From positions 1 to 37,834 of the forward strand of contig CAZBVS010000004.1 of NCBI GenBank assembly GCA_964495575.1: a DNA stretch of 37,834 nucleotides, read 5' to 3'. This document shows, one piece after another, positions 17,057 through 24,851 of this stretch. The position numbers and the translations under genes are program-made. Numbering within the stretch: the stretch's first letter is position 1; every line of letters starts with the position of its first letter. The notes below the pieces were generated by a model that saw nothing but the letters and a program-made list of their open reading frames with translations, did no database searches and was not told the origin of the DNA. The stretch comes from DATGCT01 sp964495575 (GTDB lineage: Bacteria; Patescibacteriota; Minisyncoccia; UBA6257; GWB1-50-10).

Positions 17057-18067
17057 ATGTGTAAAATTGCAATAAATGGTTTTGGGCGGATCGGCCGTCT
17101 ATTTTTTAGAGAAATTTATAACAAAGAAGGCTTTGATGTTGTGGCCATTAATGATTTAGCTGATATTGAGAATTTATCTTATTTATTAAGCTATGATACA
17201 GTCTACGGCAGGTTTTCAGAGGAGGTTGAGGTTAAAGATGATAATTTGTTTGTAGGAGACGAGGAGGTAAGATTTTTTCAGGAAAAAGACCCAAGTGAGC
17301 TTCCTTGGGAGGAATTGGAGGTTGATTTAGTGGTTGAGGCTACTGGGGCTTTTACCGAGTACGATAAAGCTAAAAAACATTTAGAGGCAGGAGCGAAGAG
17401 GGTAATAATTACGGCTCCTGGTAAAGGAAGAGAGGGAGTTGAGGGTACAACAGTGTTGGTAGGGATTAATGAAGATGATTTTGAAAAAACGGTGCTAACA
17501 TCAAATGGTTCTTGTACCACAAATGCAGTTTCTCCGGTGATAGATATTTTGAAAGATAGTATTGGGGTAAAGAAAGCTATCTTGAATACAATTCACGGGT
17601 ACACATCAAGTCAGAATTTAGTTGATGGTCCCTCAAGGAGAGCAAGAAGAGGGAGGGCGGCGGCTTGTAATATTGTTCCTTCTACTACCGGAGCAGCAAT
17701 TGCTGTTTCCCGGGTAATTCCTGAGATGAAGGGTAAGTTTGATGGTGTAGCTTTGAGAGTACCTGTTCCGGCAGGTTCAGTTGCTGATATAACTTTTGTT
17801 TCTGAAAAAGAAACTTCGGTAGAGGAGGTAAATAAAGTTTTAAAAGATGCTGCTTCAAGTTCTGAGTGGGAGGGAGTATTTGAGGTAACCGAGGATTCGT
17901 TAGTTTCTTCAGATATTGTAGGTCAATCTTACGGAGCAATAGCTGACCTATCTTTCACAAGAGTAGTCGATGGAGACTTGGTGAAGGTGTTTTCTTGGTA
18001 TGATAATGAGTTTGGTTATGTATCTACGTTGATAAAGCATATGGAGAAGGTTGCAGAGATGATATAG
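17057..18067 (+). CDS. gap: Glyceraldehyde-3-phosphate dehydrogenase, type I
   Basis: Oxidises glyceraldehyde-3-phosphate to 1,3-bisphosphoglycerate in glycolysis. The 336-residue protein has the NAD-binding start INGFGRIGRLFFREI, the catalytic C153 in SNGSCTTNA, the active-site His in TIHGYTSSQ, STTGAA, and WYDNEFGYVSTLI near the end. All are canonical. The leader before ATG is AT-rich without a Shine-Dalgarno site. The next gene's promoter begins inside the few bases after the gap stop (TAG at 18065-18067). The lower glycolysis genes pgk and tpi are not in the window. Confidence 0.96.
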   Translation: MCKIAINGFGRIGRLFFREIYNKEGFDVVAINDLADIENLSYLLSYDTVYGRFSEEVEVKDDNLFVGDEEVRFFQEKDPSELPWEELEVDLVVEATGAFTEYDKAKKHLEAGAKRVIITAPGKGREGVEGTTVLVGINEDDFEKTVLTSNGSCTTNAVSPVIDILKDSIGVKKAILNTIHGYTSSQNLVDGPSRRARRGRAAACNIVPSTTGAAIAVSRVIPEMKGKFDGVALRVPVPAGSVADITFVSEKETSVEEVNKVLKDAASSSEWEGVFEVTEDSLVSSDIVGQSYGAIADLSFTRVVDGDLVKVFSWYDNEFGYVSTLIKHMEKVAEMI

Positions 18068-18073
18068 ATTGTC

Positions 18074-18100
18074 TGGACAAATTGTTTTTTGCGTTATTAT
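18074..18100 (+). promoter_or_regulatory. Promoter of the LDT/DD-carboxypeptidase gene, leaderless arrangement
   Basis: TGGACA (18074-18079) and TATTAT (18095-18100) are spaced by 15 bases. The -10 ends 7 bases before the ATG at 18108, which fixes that codon as the start. Confidence 0.55.
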
Positions 18101-18107
18101 TTCAATA

Positions 18108-19493
18108 ATGAAAAGAAAGTATATATATTTAACAGCAATTGTTTTGCTTTTAGTGTTATTAAGCGTCTCTTTAGGGGCTACTTTAAAGTTATGGGTAAAG
18201 AATAAGGAGTTATCGAATGAACAAACTCCTAAGACAAAAATATATCAACCAAGTTATGAACAAAATTCATTTATTTATTCAGGAGATGATAATAATTCAG
18301 GAAGGTTAAGTTTTATTGATAAGAAACAGGAATTTATAGAGAAAAACCAAGATTTTGTGGCGGTGAATTTAAAAGACATGAAGTTAACCTTGTATGAAAA
18401 AGGTAACGAAAAGAAATCATATTCTGTGTTGAGTAAAGGAAGAGAAGGAAGCTGGTGGGAAACACCAACTGGTTTGTATAATGCGTTGACAAAAGAGACA
18501 AACCATTTTTCTTCAATAGGTGATGTTTGGATGCCTTGGAGTATACAGTTTTATGGAAATTTTTTTATACACGGCTGGCCGTATTATCCTGATGGAGAGC
18601 CGGTGGCTCAAAGTTATTCAGGAGGATGTATCAGATTATCTGATGAGGATGCAAAGCCTGTTTTTGAGTTTGTGGAAAAGGGTATGCCGATTTTAGTTTA
18701 TGATACTGAGGAGAAGCCTAGTTTATTTTCTAAAATTGTGCCCGAGGATTCTATTTTAAGACCGCCTGATATTTCAGCGGAGGCAGCTTTTGTAGCTGAT
18801 CTGGATACAGGAGAAGTTATTTTGAATAAGAATATTGATTCAGTAAAACCGGTAGCTTCATTGGTTAAGCTAATGACAGCTACAGTAGCGAGCGAGTTAA
18901 TATATCTTGAAAGAGGGGTTACCATCACAGAAAACATGTTAAGAGACCGAGTGCAGAGCTATCCTTTAAAGGCGGGGGAGTATTATAAAGCGTTTGATTT
19001 ATTACATCCCTTGTTACAGCAGTCTTCTAACGGAGCGGGAAGAGCGATAGCTTCAATGATTGGTGAGAAATATTTTATTTACCAGATGAACGAGAAAGCT
19101 GATTCATTAGATATGGTAAATACTGAGTTTTTAGACCCTAGTGGGGTAGAGGCGGGTAATGTTTCGACGTTGAGGGATTTGTCAAAGCTATTTAAATACA
19201 TATTAGAGAAAAGGAAGTTTATTTTTGATATTTCAAGAGGAGAAAGTTATGAAATATTTGGGCCGAATAGTTTTGATGATTTAGAGGTTTTTAATGAGTT
19301 TCATAATGATTCAAGATTGATAGGGGTAAAGAATGGGCAGTCAAGCACGGCTGGCCAGACGTATGCTTCAGTTTGGGGATTTGAGAAGAATAATAGGGAG
19401 CGACATATTTTCATTGGTGTCTTGGGTAGTGATGATAGAGGAGGTGATGTAGGGGAAGTTTTGAGGTGGTTGGAGGATAACTTTGGTTTTTAG
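18108..19493 (+). CDS. Fused L,D-transpeptidase (YkuD) and D-Ala-D-Ala carboxypeptidase (S11)
   Basis: A two-enzyme peptidoglycan protein of 461 residues facing outside the membrane. An N-terminal anchor (~5-28) precedes a YkuD domain (~80-200) with H155 in IHGWPYY and catalytic C174 in YSGGCIRL. A penicillin-binding S11 domain (~235-455) follows, with S251-L-V-K254 (SxxK), S306-S-N (SxN) and K408-N-G in place of the usual K-T-G. The second enzyme would trim pentapeptide stems to tetrapeptides, which are the donors for the first, so the fusion joins two consecutive steps of 3-3 crosslinking. I chose ATG 18108 over the in-frame start 13 codons upstream because of the -10 box. Both active sites look intact. 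Confidence 0.9.
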   Translation: MKRKYIYLTAIVLLLVLLSVSLGATLKLWVKNKELSNEQTPKTKIYQPSYEQNSFIYSGDDNNSGRLSFIDKKQEFIEKNQDFVAVNLKDMKLTLYEKGNEKKSYSVLSKGREGSWWETPTGLYNALTKETNHFSSIGDVWMPWSIQFYGNFFIHGWPYYPDGEPVAQSYSGGCIRLSDEDAKPVFEFVEKGMPILVYDTEEKPSLFSKIVPEDSILRPPDISAEAAFVADLDTGEVILNKNIDSVKPVASLVKLMTATVASELIYLERGVTITENMLRDRVQSYPLKAGEYYKAFDLLHPLLQQSSNGAGRAIASMIGEKYFIYQMNEKADSLDMVNTEFLDPSGVEAGNVSTLRDLSKLFKYILEKRKFIFDISRGESYEIFGPNSFDDLEVFNEFHNDSRLIGVKNGQSSTAGQTYASVWGFEKNNRERHIFIGVLGSDDRGGDVGEVLRWLEDNFGF

Positions 19494-19508
19494 TTTTTAT
19501 AATTGTTG

Positions 19509-19514
19509 TATAAT
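19509..19514 (+). promoter_or_regulatory. -10 box of rpiB, leaderless arrangement
   Basis: A consensus TATAAT ends 9 bases before the ATG at 19524. It would serve the rpiB-rpe-transketolase unit. Confidence 0.58.
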
Positions 19515-19523
19515 TAAATTAAT

Positions 19524-19997
19524 ATGGTTATTTATCTAGCAGCAGATCATAAAGGTTTTCAGTTAAAGGAGTATGTTGAAAAACTTGTTCGCTCCATGGG
19601 GTATCAGGTGGTTGATGTTGGGAGTCAGAAATATCAAGAAGGAGATGATTACCCTGATTATGCTAAAAAGGTAGCGGAGAAGGTCAGTTTAGGGTATGAA
19701 AACTCTCGAGGGATTTTAATCTGTGGTTCGGGGGTAGGGGTGGATGTTGTGGCGAATAAGTATAAGAATGTACGCTCAGGATTAATTGCTACTCCTGACC
19801 AAGCTTATGATGCTCGGAACGATGATGATATAAATGTACTTTCTTTAGCAGCTGATTATTTATCCAAAGATGAGGTTAAAAAAATAGTGGTTACTTGGCT
19901 GGAAACACCTTTTTCCGGAGAGGAGAGGTATAGAAGAAGATTGAATAAAATTTATCAAATTGAAGAGGAGGTTTTAAAAGATGTTGATAATAAATAA
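19524..19997 (+). CDS. rpiB: Ribose-5-phosphate isomerase B
   Basis: Interconverts ribulose-5-phosphate and ribose-5-phosphate. The 157-residue protein has the RpiB/LacAB fold: LAADHKGFQLKEYV at the N-terminus, the active-site C67 in ILICGSGVG, ANKYKNVRSGL, and DARNDDDINVLSL. Many RpiB proteins have R-x-H-N-D in that last segment; here the His position is Asp (D100). It is followed 6 bases later by rpe, and a transketolase half overlaps rpe's stop, giving a compact non-oxidative pentose phosphate operon. Confidence 0.9.
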   Translation: MVIYLAADHKGFQLKEYVEKLVRSMGYQVVDVGSQKYQEGDDYPDYAKKVAEKVSLGYENSRGILICGSGVGVDVVANKYKNVRSGLIATPDQAYDARNDDDINVLSLAADYLSKDEVKKIVVTWLETPFSGEERYRRRLNKIYQIEEEVLKDVDNK

Positions 19998-20003
19998 AGC
20001 TTT

Positions 20004-20660
20004 ATGGATGTTATCCCTACAATAAATTGCAAGGATTTTAATTGCTTAAAAAGAAGATTAGAAATATCTAAAGAATTTGGAACTGGTTGGGTCCAGATTG
20101 ATATTTCTGATGGAGAGTTTGCAGGTTATGAAACTTGGAATGATCCGGAGGAGTTTTTAGAAAAGGTAGACTTAAGCGACCTTAATTATTACATAGAAGT
20201 TCATTTAATGGTGGTTGATGTAGAAGAATATTTAGAAGATTGGTTAGAAACGGGAGTAAACCGGGTAATTGTTCATATTGAGTCTGAGTTTGATTTAGAA
20301 GAAGTCTTAGGGTTATGCCAAAAATACGGGGCGGAGTTGATGTTGTCGGTTATACCCGAGACTAACATAGAAGATCTTTTTGGGTATTTAGATGAGGTGA
20401 AAGCAGTTCAGATTTTAGGGGTTGATCCAGGACCGTCGGGGCAGTTTTTTCAGAGAGATACTTTTTTGAGAATAAATACTTTATTGGAAAAGGCTCCAGG
20501 TGTTACAATTGAGGTAGATGGAGGGGTGGATGATCGGATTGCTAAAGAGTTGAAGAAAAGAGGAGTTGATGTAGTTGCCTCCGGGTCTTTTATATTCGAT
20601 AGTCCTAATCCAGAGAAAAGGTATAAGATTTTAAAAAGAAGCGTAAACTCAAAAATATAA
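20004..20660 (+). CDS. rpe: Ribulose-phosphate 3-epimerase, divergent
   Basis: Interconverts ribulose-5-phosphate and xylulose-5-phosphate. The 218-residue TIM barrel carries QIDISDGEF, the HLMV motif with H67, VDPGPSGQFF (phosphate loop) and EVDGGVDD. The first metal-ligand His of the usual H-x-D-x-M-D-G motif is Gln (Q31) here, while D33, H67 and the Asp of VDGG remain. The start was chosen as ATG 20004, 6 bases after rpiB. The stop TAA overlaps the ATG of the next gene. Operon context supports the epimerase role despite the changed ligand. Confidence 0.85.
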   Translation: MDVIPTINCKDFNCLKRRLEISKEFGTGWVQIDISDGEFAGYETWNDPEEFLEKVDLSDLNYYIEVHLMVVDVEEYLEDWLETGVNRVIVHIESEFDLEEVLGLCQKYGAELMLSVIPETNIEDLFGYLDEVKAVQILGVDPGPSGQFFQRDTFLRINTLLEKAPGVTIEVDGGVDDRIAKELKKRGVDVVASGSFIFDSPNPEKRYKILKRSVNSKI

Positions 20661-21523
20661 TGAGCATCCCTGAACATAAATTAATAAGCTTAGAGAAAAA
20701 GGCGAATAATATTCGGAGATGTGTGATAGAGATGTTGGTAGAAGCAGGTTCTGGTCACTCTGCCGGTTCTTTAGGATTAGCTGATGTTTTTACAGCTTTT
20801 TACTTTTACATACTAAACCATGATCCGGATAATCCAGAATGGGAAAAAAGAGATAAGTTGGTTGTTTCTAATGGTCATGTAGCACCGGTGTTGTATGCTA
20901 CGTTAGCATATGCTGGATATTTTCCGGTTGAGGAGTTGAAAAAGTTGAGAAAGATAAACAGCAAGCTTCAAGGTCACCCTCACAGGGGTTCTGTTCCGGG
21001 GATTGAGACAACTTCTGGCCCGTTAGGTTCTGGTCTTTCACAGGCGATTGGGATGGCGTTGAGTTCTAATTTGAATGATGTAAAAAACTGGACTTATGTT
21101 ATCTCTTCAGACGGTGAACACCAAGAAGGGAATTGGTGGGAAGCAGTGATGTATGCCGGGAAAAAGAGACATGATATGCATAGATTAGTTGTTCTTGTTG
21201 ATAGGAATAATATTCAGATTGATGGTTTTACAGAAGATATAATGCCTTTGGAGCCTTTGATAGAGAAATACGAAGCGTTTAACTGGCATGTCGCAGAAGC
21301 AGATGGTCATAATATAGAGTCAGTGATTGATGCTGTTTCTGAGGCCAAGGCTATTTATGAACAGCCTTCTGTTATAATTACTCATACAGTTCCTGGTAAA
21401 GGAGTTGATTTTATGGAAAGAGATTTTAGATGGCACGGCAGGTCACCTAATAAGTCTGAGGCAGAATTAGCATTAGAAGAGTTGAGAACATTAGGAGGAA
21501 GAATAGAAAGTGGTAATAATTAA
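20660..21523 (+). CDS. Transketolase N-terminal subunit
   Basis: Thiamine-diphosphate-binding half of transketolase, which transfers two-carbon units between sugar phosphates. At 287 residues it corresponds to the first domain only. SGHSAGSLGLADVFTAFYF, GHPHRGSVPGIETTSGPLG and SDGEHQEGNWWEA (diphosphate/metal site) are visible. It ends normally after the N-terminal domain, as in split transketolases, so it is not a truncation. Its start overlaps the rpe stop (TAATG). The C-terminal partner is usually the next gene, but an antiporter gene follows here instead. Confidence 0.92.
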   Translation: MSIPEHKLISLEKKANNIRRCVIEMLVEAGSGHSAGSLGLADVFTAFYFYILNHDPDNPEWEKRDKLVVSNGHVAPVLYATLAYAGYFPVEELKKLRKINSKLQGHPHRGSVPGIETTSGPLGSGLSQAIGMALSSNLNDVKNWTYVISSDGEHQEGNWWEAVMYAGKKRHDMHRLVVLVDRNNIQIDGFTEDIMPLEPLIEKYEAFNWHVAEADGHNIESVIDAVSEAKAIYEQPSVIITHTVPGKGVDFMERDFRWHGRSPNKSEAELALEELRTLGGRIESGNN

Positions 21524-21548
21524 TTAATTATTTAAATAATTTAAACAC

Positions 21549-23237
21549 ATGGGAGGAGGAATATTAGAAATAGCAATAGTTTTACTCTTAGCATCAGTAT
21601 TAGGGATAATAGCTAAGTTATTGAAGCAGCCAACCTTGTTGGCTTATTTAGCAACCGGAGTAGTTATTGCTTATTTTGGATTTTTCAATTTTAATAATCA
21701 GGAGATTTTACAGGCTTTTTCCGATATTGGGATAATGCTTCTTCTTTTCTTGGTTGGGTTAGAGATGAATTATAAGTTGATAAAGCTGGTAGGGAAGGAG
21801 TCTCTTATCGGGGGAGTAGTGCAGGTCTTGTTTACTGCTTTAGCGGGATTTGGGATTGCTAATTTATTTGGTTTTGCGTATATAGAGTCTATTTATATAG
21901 CGATTGCGCTTGCTTTTTCAAGTACGATTGTGGTGGTTCAGCTTCTTTCTGACAAGAAGGCTATAAATAGTTTGTATGGAAAGTTGTCTATTGGTTTTCT
22001 TTTGGTCCAGGATTTTATAGCTATTTTAGTGTTAGTTACTCTTTCAGGGATTGAGTCGGGGGCGAGCTTTTCCTATCAAGGTCTTATTTTCACAGTGATT
22101 AAGGGAATTTTCTTGTTTGGAGCTATTTTGTTCTTAGGGAGGAACTTGTTTCCTTATATATTTAATAAGATTGCTAAGTCCAGTGAGTTATTATTTTTGA
22201 GTTCGTTGGCTTGGTTGTTTGTGATGGCGGCGATTACAAAAGAGATTGGGTTTTCTGTAGAGATTGGTGGTTTCTTGGCTGGTTTGGCTTTAGCTAACTC
22301 ATCAGAGAATTTTGAGATATCTTTGAAGGTGAGGCCTTTAAGGGACTTTTTTATAGTGGTGTTTTTTGCGATTCTTGGTTCCTCTATGGCGTTGGCTAAT
22401 TTTTCGGGATTGTTCTGGCCAATATTAATATTTTCTTTGTTTGTGTTAATAGGAACGCCGTTGATTATCATGATAGTTATGGGAATAATGGGATATGAGA
22501 AACGGACTAGTTTTTTCTCCGGAGTGACCTTAGCACAGATTTCAGAGTTTGGTTTGTTGTTGGTAGCTTTAGGATCAAGAATCGGGCATATTGGAGATGA
22601 GGTGGTAGCTTTGATTACGGCCGTGGGGGTGGTCACTATTACTGTATCCACGTATTTGATTGTTCACGCCGAAGCTATTTTTGAGTTTTTGTCGCCGTAT
22701 TTAAATATTTTTGAACGAAAAAAAAGAAATTCTATTGATTTTGAGGAAGAAAAGTTAGAGGAGCCGATTATTTTGATAGGGTGCCATAGAACAGGGGAGG
22801 CGGTGGCTTCAACTGCGCCTAAGGATGATGTTTTAATAATTGATTTTGATCCGGGGATTGTTAAAAAAGTTCGGGATAAAGGTTATAAAGCTATTTTTGG
22901 CGATATTTCAGATGTTGGTATATTTGAAAAGGTCGATTTTGCGAAGGCGAAAGTGGTAGTTTCTACTAGTCCTAACCTGGATGATAATTTGATGTTGATT
23001 TCGAAGGTAGGGAAACACAAAGGTGATGAAGGGTTCCCAAAGGTTGTAGTAAGGGCGGATAGTGAACTGGAGGCTAAGATGTTGTATGAAGAAGGAGCTG
23101 ATTATGTATTGATGCCAAACTTTATTTCCGGTCATTATATCAGCCGTCTTGTTAAGATAGATTCTGATTTTGAGATGTTAGATACTTTGAGAAAGAGAGA
23201 TTTAAGGTTGATGGACGAGGAGAATATACTGACTTAA
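21549..23237 (+). CDS. Kef-type cation:proton antiporter with TrkA-N domain
   Basis: A CPA2-family membrane antiporter, probably exchanging K+ or Na+ for H+. Residues 1-385 contain about a dozen hydrophobic segments, with AFSSTIVVVQLLSDK and the QDFIAILVLV segment typical of KefB/KefC transporters. A linker leads to a cytosolic TrkA-N (RCK) domain at ~408-530 starting EEPIILIGCHRTGEAVA, which would bind a nucleotide and gate transport. It begins 25 bases after the transketolase gene. The leader is AT-rich without a Shine-Dalgarno site. The transported ion cannot be told from sequence. Confidence 0.9.
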   Translation: MGGGILEIAIVLLLASVLGIIAKLLKQPTLLAYLATGVVIAYFGFFNFNNQEILQAFSDIGIMLLLFLVGLEMNYKLIKLVGKESLIGGVVQVLFTALAGFGIANLFGFAYIESIYIAIALAFSSTIVVVQLLSDKKAINSLYGKLSIGFLLVQDFIAILVLVTLSGIESGASFSYQGLIFTVIKGIFLFGAILFLGRNLFPYIFNKIAKSSELLFLSSLAWLFVMAAITKEIGFSVEIGGFLAGLALANSSENFEISLKVRPLRDFFIVVFFAILGSSMALANFSGLFWPILIFSLFVLIGTPLIIMIVMGIMGYEKRTSFFSGVTLAQISEFGLLLVALGSRIGHIGDEVVALITAVGVVTITVSTYLIVHAEAIFEFLSPYLNIFERKKRNSIDFEEEKLEEPIILIGCHRTGEAVASTAPKDDVLIIDFDPGIVKKVRDKGYKAIFGDISDVGIFEKVDFAKAKVVVSTSPNLDDNLMLISKVGKHKGDEGFPKVVVRADSELEAKMLYEEGADYVLMPNFISGHYISRLVKIDSDFEMLDTLRKRDLRLMDEENILT

Positions 23238-23252
23238 TTATCCACAAAGGCC

Positions 23253-23282
23253 TTTAAAGTAAGTCTTCGTATTTGTTATAAT
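23253..23282 (+). promoter_or_regulatory. Promoter of the cupredoxin-like gene
   Basis: TTTAAA (23253-23258), an 18-base spacer and TATAAT (23277-23282) preceded by TGT make an extended -10 promoter. The leader is about 20 bases. Confidence 0.6.
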
Positions 23283-23308
23283 CTAATAAACGGTTAAAAA
23301 TAAAAAAT

Positions 23309-23812
23309 ATGAATAAAAGAAATATATTAGTCGCGTTAATAGTTCTTGTAGTGATTGTTTTGGTAGCAATGTCTCTGGGTGGCAACAATGGAGAAAGGGC
23401 GGATCTTGGTGAGAACGGTGAAACGGAAGGAACGGGGGCCGGTACAGAAACTTTTAACCCAGAAATACCTGATGAAGATGTTGAGGTTACAGAACCGGAT
23501 ACAGAAACTTCTGCTGCTCCGGGTTCAGATAAAAGTTTGAGAGTGTTTGAGATGACTGCTGGAGAAGAAGGGTATAGTGTTGATGAGATGGTAGTTAATA
23601 AAGGAGACACGGTGAGCATAAAGTTAGCAGGGGGAGAGGTTGAGTATGATATTGCTTTGCCTGATATGGGGCTTCATCAAACTGTAGCTCCAGGCGAAGA
23701 AAAGAAGCTTGAGTTTCAAGCTTTGACTCCAGGGACATTTACCTATCTTTGTCAGAGTGCTTGTCCTGGAGGGAAGAACATTAAAGGGTCGCTTATTGTA
23801 AAGGATAATTAA
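23309..23812 (+). CDS. Membrane-anchored cupredoxin-like protein
   Basis: A 167-residue protein with an N-terminal membrane anchor (~5-22), an acidic Gly/Glu/Pro/Thr linker (~23-72) and a beta-rich cupredoxin-like domain (~73-167). PGTFTYLCQSACPGGKNIKG resembles the copper loop of COX2-like cupredoxins, with both cysteines retained. The His and Met that normally follow are Lys/Asn and Ile, so copper binding is doubtful; the two Cys may form a disulfide. A His in MGLHQTVAPGE is another possible ligand. It is followed 11 bases later by a small anchored protein, and both end at the 24297 terminator. Confidence 0.7.
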   Translation: MNKRNILVALIVLVVIVLVAMSLGGNNGERADLGENGETEGTGAGTETFNPEIPDEDVEVTEPDTETSAAPGSDKSLRVFEMTAGEEGYSVDEMVVNKGDTVSIKLAGGEVEYDIALPDMGLHQTVAPGEEKKLEFQALTPGTFTYLCQSACPGGKNIKGSLIVKDN

Positions 23813-23823
23813 AGAATAAAAAA

Positions 23824-24273
23824 ATGAAAAAAACTAATTTAATATTATTAATAGTTGTTATAATTCTAGCTGTCCTTATTGTAGGAGGGGTTGTATGGAA
23901 GTTAGTCGCAGCTCCGCAGTATAGTGCTGTGTATCTTACAAGTGGAGATATATACTTTGGGGAGTTAACTCATTTCCCAAACTATGGATTGAAGAATGTT
24001 TATACAATTCAGGTTACCCAGAATGAAGAGAATCCTTTGTCAGTTCAGAAATTTGAGAATGTGTTTTGGGGTCCAGGAGATTTCATGAACTTGAATAAAG
24101 AGAATGTAATCTGGACTGTTGGTCTTGATTCGCAGGGGCAGATGGCACAGTTGTTTGAGAATAATCCTAACTTGCAGCCTCAGCAGCCAGCTAATACTGG
24201 CCAGATGCCACAGCAGCAACAAGTACCTGCTGGAGGTCAGCAGCAAGCTCCACAATCTGGTGCTTCTGAATAA
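23824..24273 (+). CDS. Membrane-anchored protein of unknown function with Gln-rich tail
   Basis: I do not assign a function. The 149 residues comprise an N-terminal anchor (~5-25), a small domain at ~30-110 (YSAVYLTSGDIYFGELTHFP, KNVYTIQVTQ, FWGPGDFMNLNKENVIW) and a tail of about 35 residues made mostly of Gln, Pro, Gly and Ala. The YLTSGDIYFG segment recalls proteins I have seen annotated as hypothetical in Parcubacteria genomes. It would face outside the membrane, like its cupredoxin-like neighbour, and the two probably form an operon. Confidence 0.7.
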   Translation: MKKTNLILLIVVIILAVLIVGGVVWKLVAAPQYSAVYLTSGDIYFGELTHFPNYGLKNVYTIQVTQNEENPLSVQKFENVFWGPGDFMNLNKENVIWTVGLDSQGQMAQLFENNPNLQPQQPANTGQMPQQQQVPAGGQQQAPQSGASE

Positions 24274-24296
24274 AGAAATATTGTTGTGTAATAGAG

Positions 24297-24329
24297 ATCG
24301 TCTCGTATCTTATTCTGATACGAGGCGAT
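24297..24329 (+). terminator. Intrinsic terminator before the pilus genes
   Basis: A 13-bp stem (24297-24309 with 24317-24329, one G-U pair) and a 7-base loop are followed by TTTTT. It closes the unit that ends at 24273. Confidence 0.9.
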
Positions 24330-24332
24330 TTT

Positions 24333-24341
24333 TGGTATTAT
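24333..24341 (+). promoter_or_regulatory. Extended -10 of the pilin-like gene
   Basis: TGGTATTAT follows directly after the terminator T-run and predicts a leader of about 25 bases before the ATG at 24373. Confidence 0.5.
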
Positions 24342-24372
24342 AAAGAGTGTAAGCTTCTGGTTATTTAAAGAT

Positions 24373-24807
24373 ATGAAAAATATTAAGATTATTAATAAAG
24401 AAGGACAGATAGCCCTACCTTTTGTTCTTTTGGTTGGTGGTATAATTATAGAGATCGTGTTGGCGGGTTCTTTTATATCCTTTTTTGTAAATGCCAGTGC
24501 TTTAGGGGAGAGGCTTTCCGTAAGAGCTTTATCGGCTGCTAACACAGGCATTTATGATGCGATAATGAAGATCTCGAGAAATAAAGAGTTTGGGGCAGGA
24601 GGAGTAAGTTATGAGATAACAGTGGGGGAAGATTCGGTTTCGGTAGATGTTTCAAGAAGTTCTGATGATACACAAGATATATATGTTTACAATATTGAGT
24701 CTGTAGCAACCGCGAGGAACAGAAGTAAGAAGGTGGTTGCAGTGGTAGTGGTTGACCAAGTGACAGGGAAGGTAAATCTGGAGTCGATAAATGAAGAATC
24801 AGTATAA
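24373..24807 (+). CDS. Pilin-like (PilX-type) membrane protein
   Basis: A 144-residue protein with a short charged N-terminus, KEGQIALPFVLL and a single long hydrophobic helix (~13-38), then a beta-rich extracellular part that includes SYEITVGEDSVSVDVS and NRSKKVVAVVVV. This layout fits PilX-like minor pilins or pilus accessory proteins, with a possible prepilin peptidase site after the Gly of KEG. The Glu usual at pilin position 5 is absent. The PilM-PilN fusion 44 bases downstream supports a type IV pilus role. Assignment is by context and topology rather than strong motif. Confidence 0.55.
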   Translation: MKNIKIINKEGQIALPFVLLVGGIIIEIVLAGSFISFFVNASALGERLSVRALSAANTGIYDAIMKISRNKEFGAGGVSYEITVGEDSVSVDVSRSSDDTQDIYVYNIESVATARNRSKKVVAVVVVDQVTGKVNLESINEESV

Positions 24808-24819
24808 GTTTAAGATATT

Positions 24820-24847
24820 TGTTAGAATATATATAAAAGGGGAACTT
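24820..24847 (+). promoter_or_regulatory. Extended -10 and Shine-Dalgarno-like site of the PilM-PilN gene
   Basis: TGTTAGAAT (24820-24828) is an extended -10. AAAAGGGGAA (24837-24844) lies 7 bases before ATG, one of the few Shine-Dalgarno-like sequences in this part of the window. Confidence 0.45.
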
Positions 24848-24851
24848 TATT

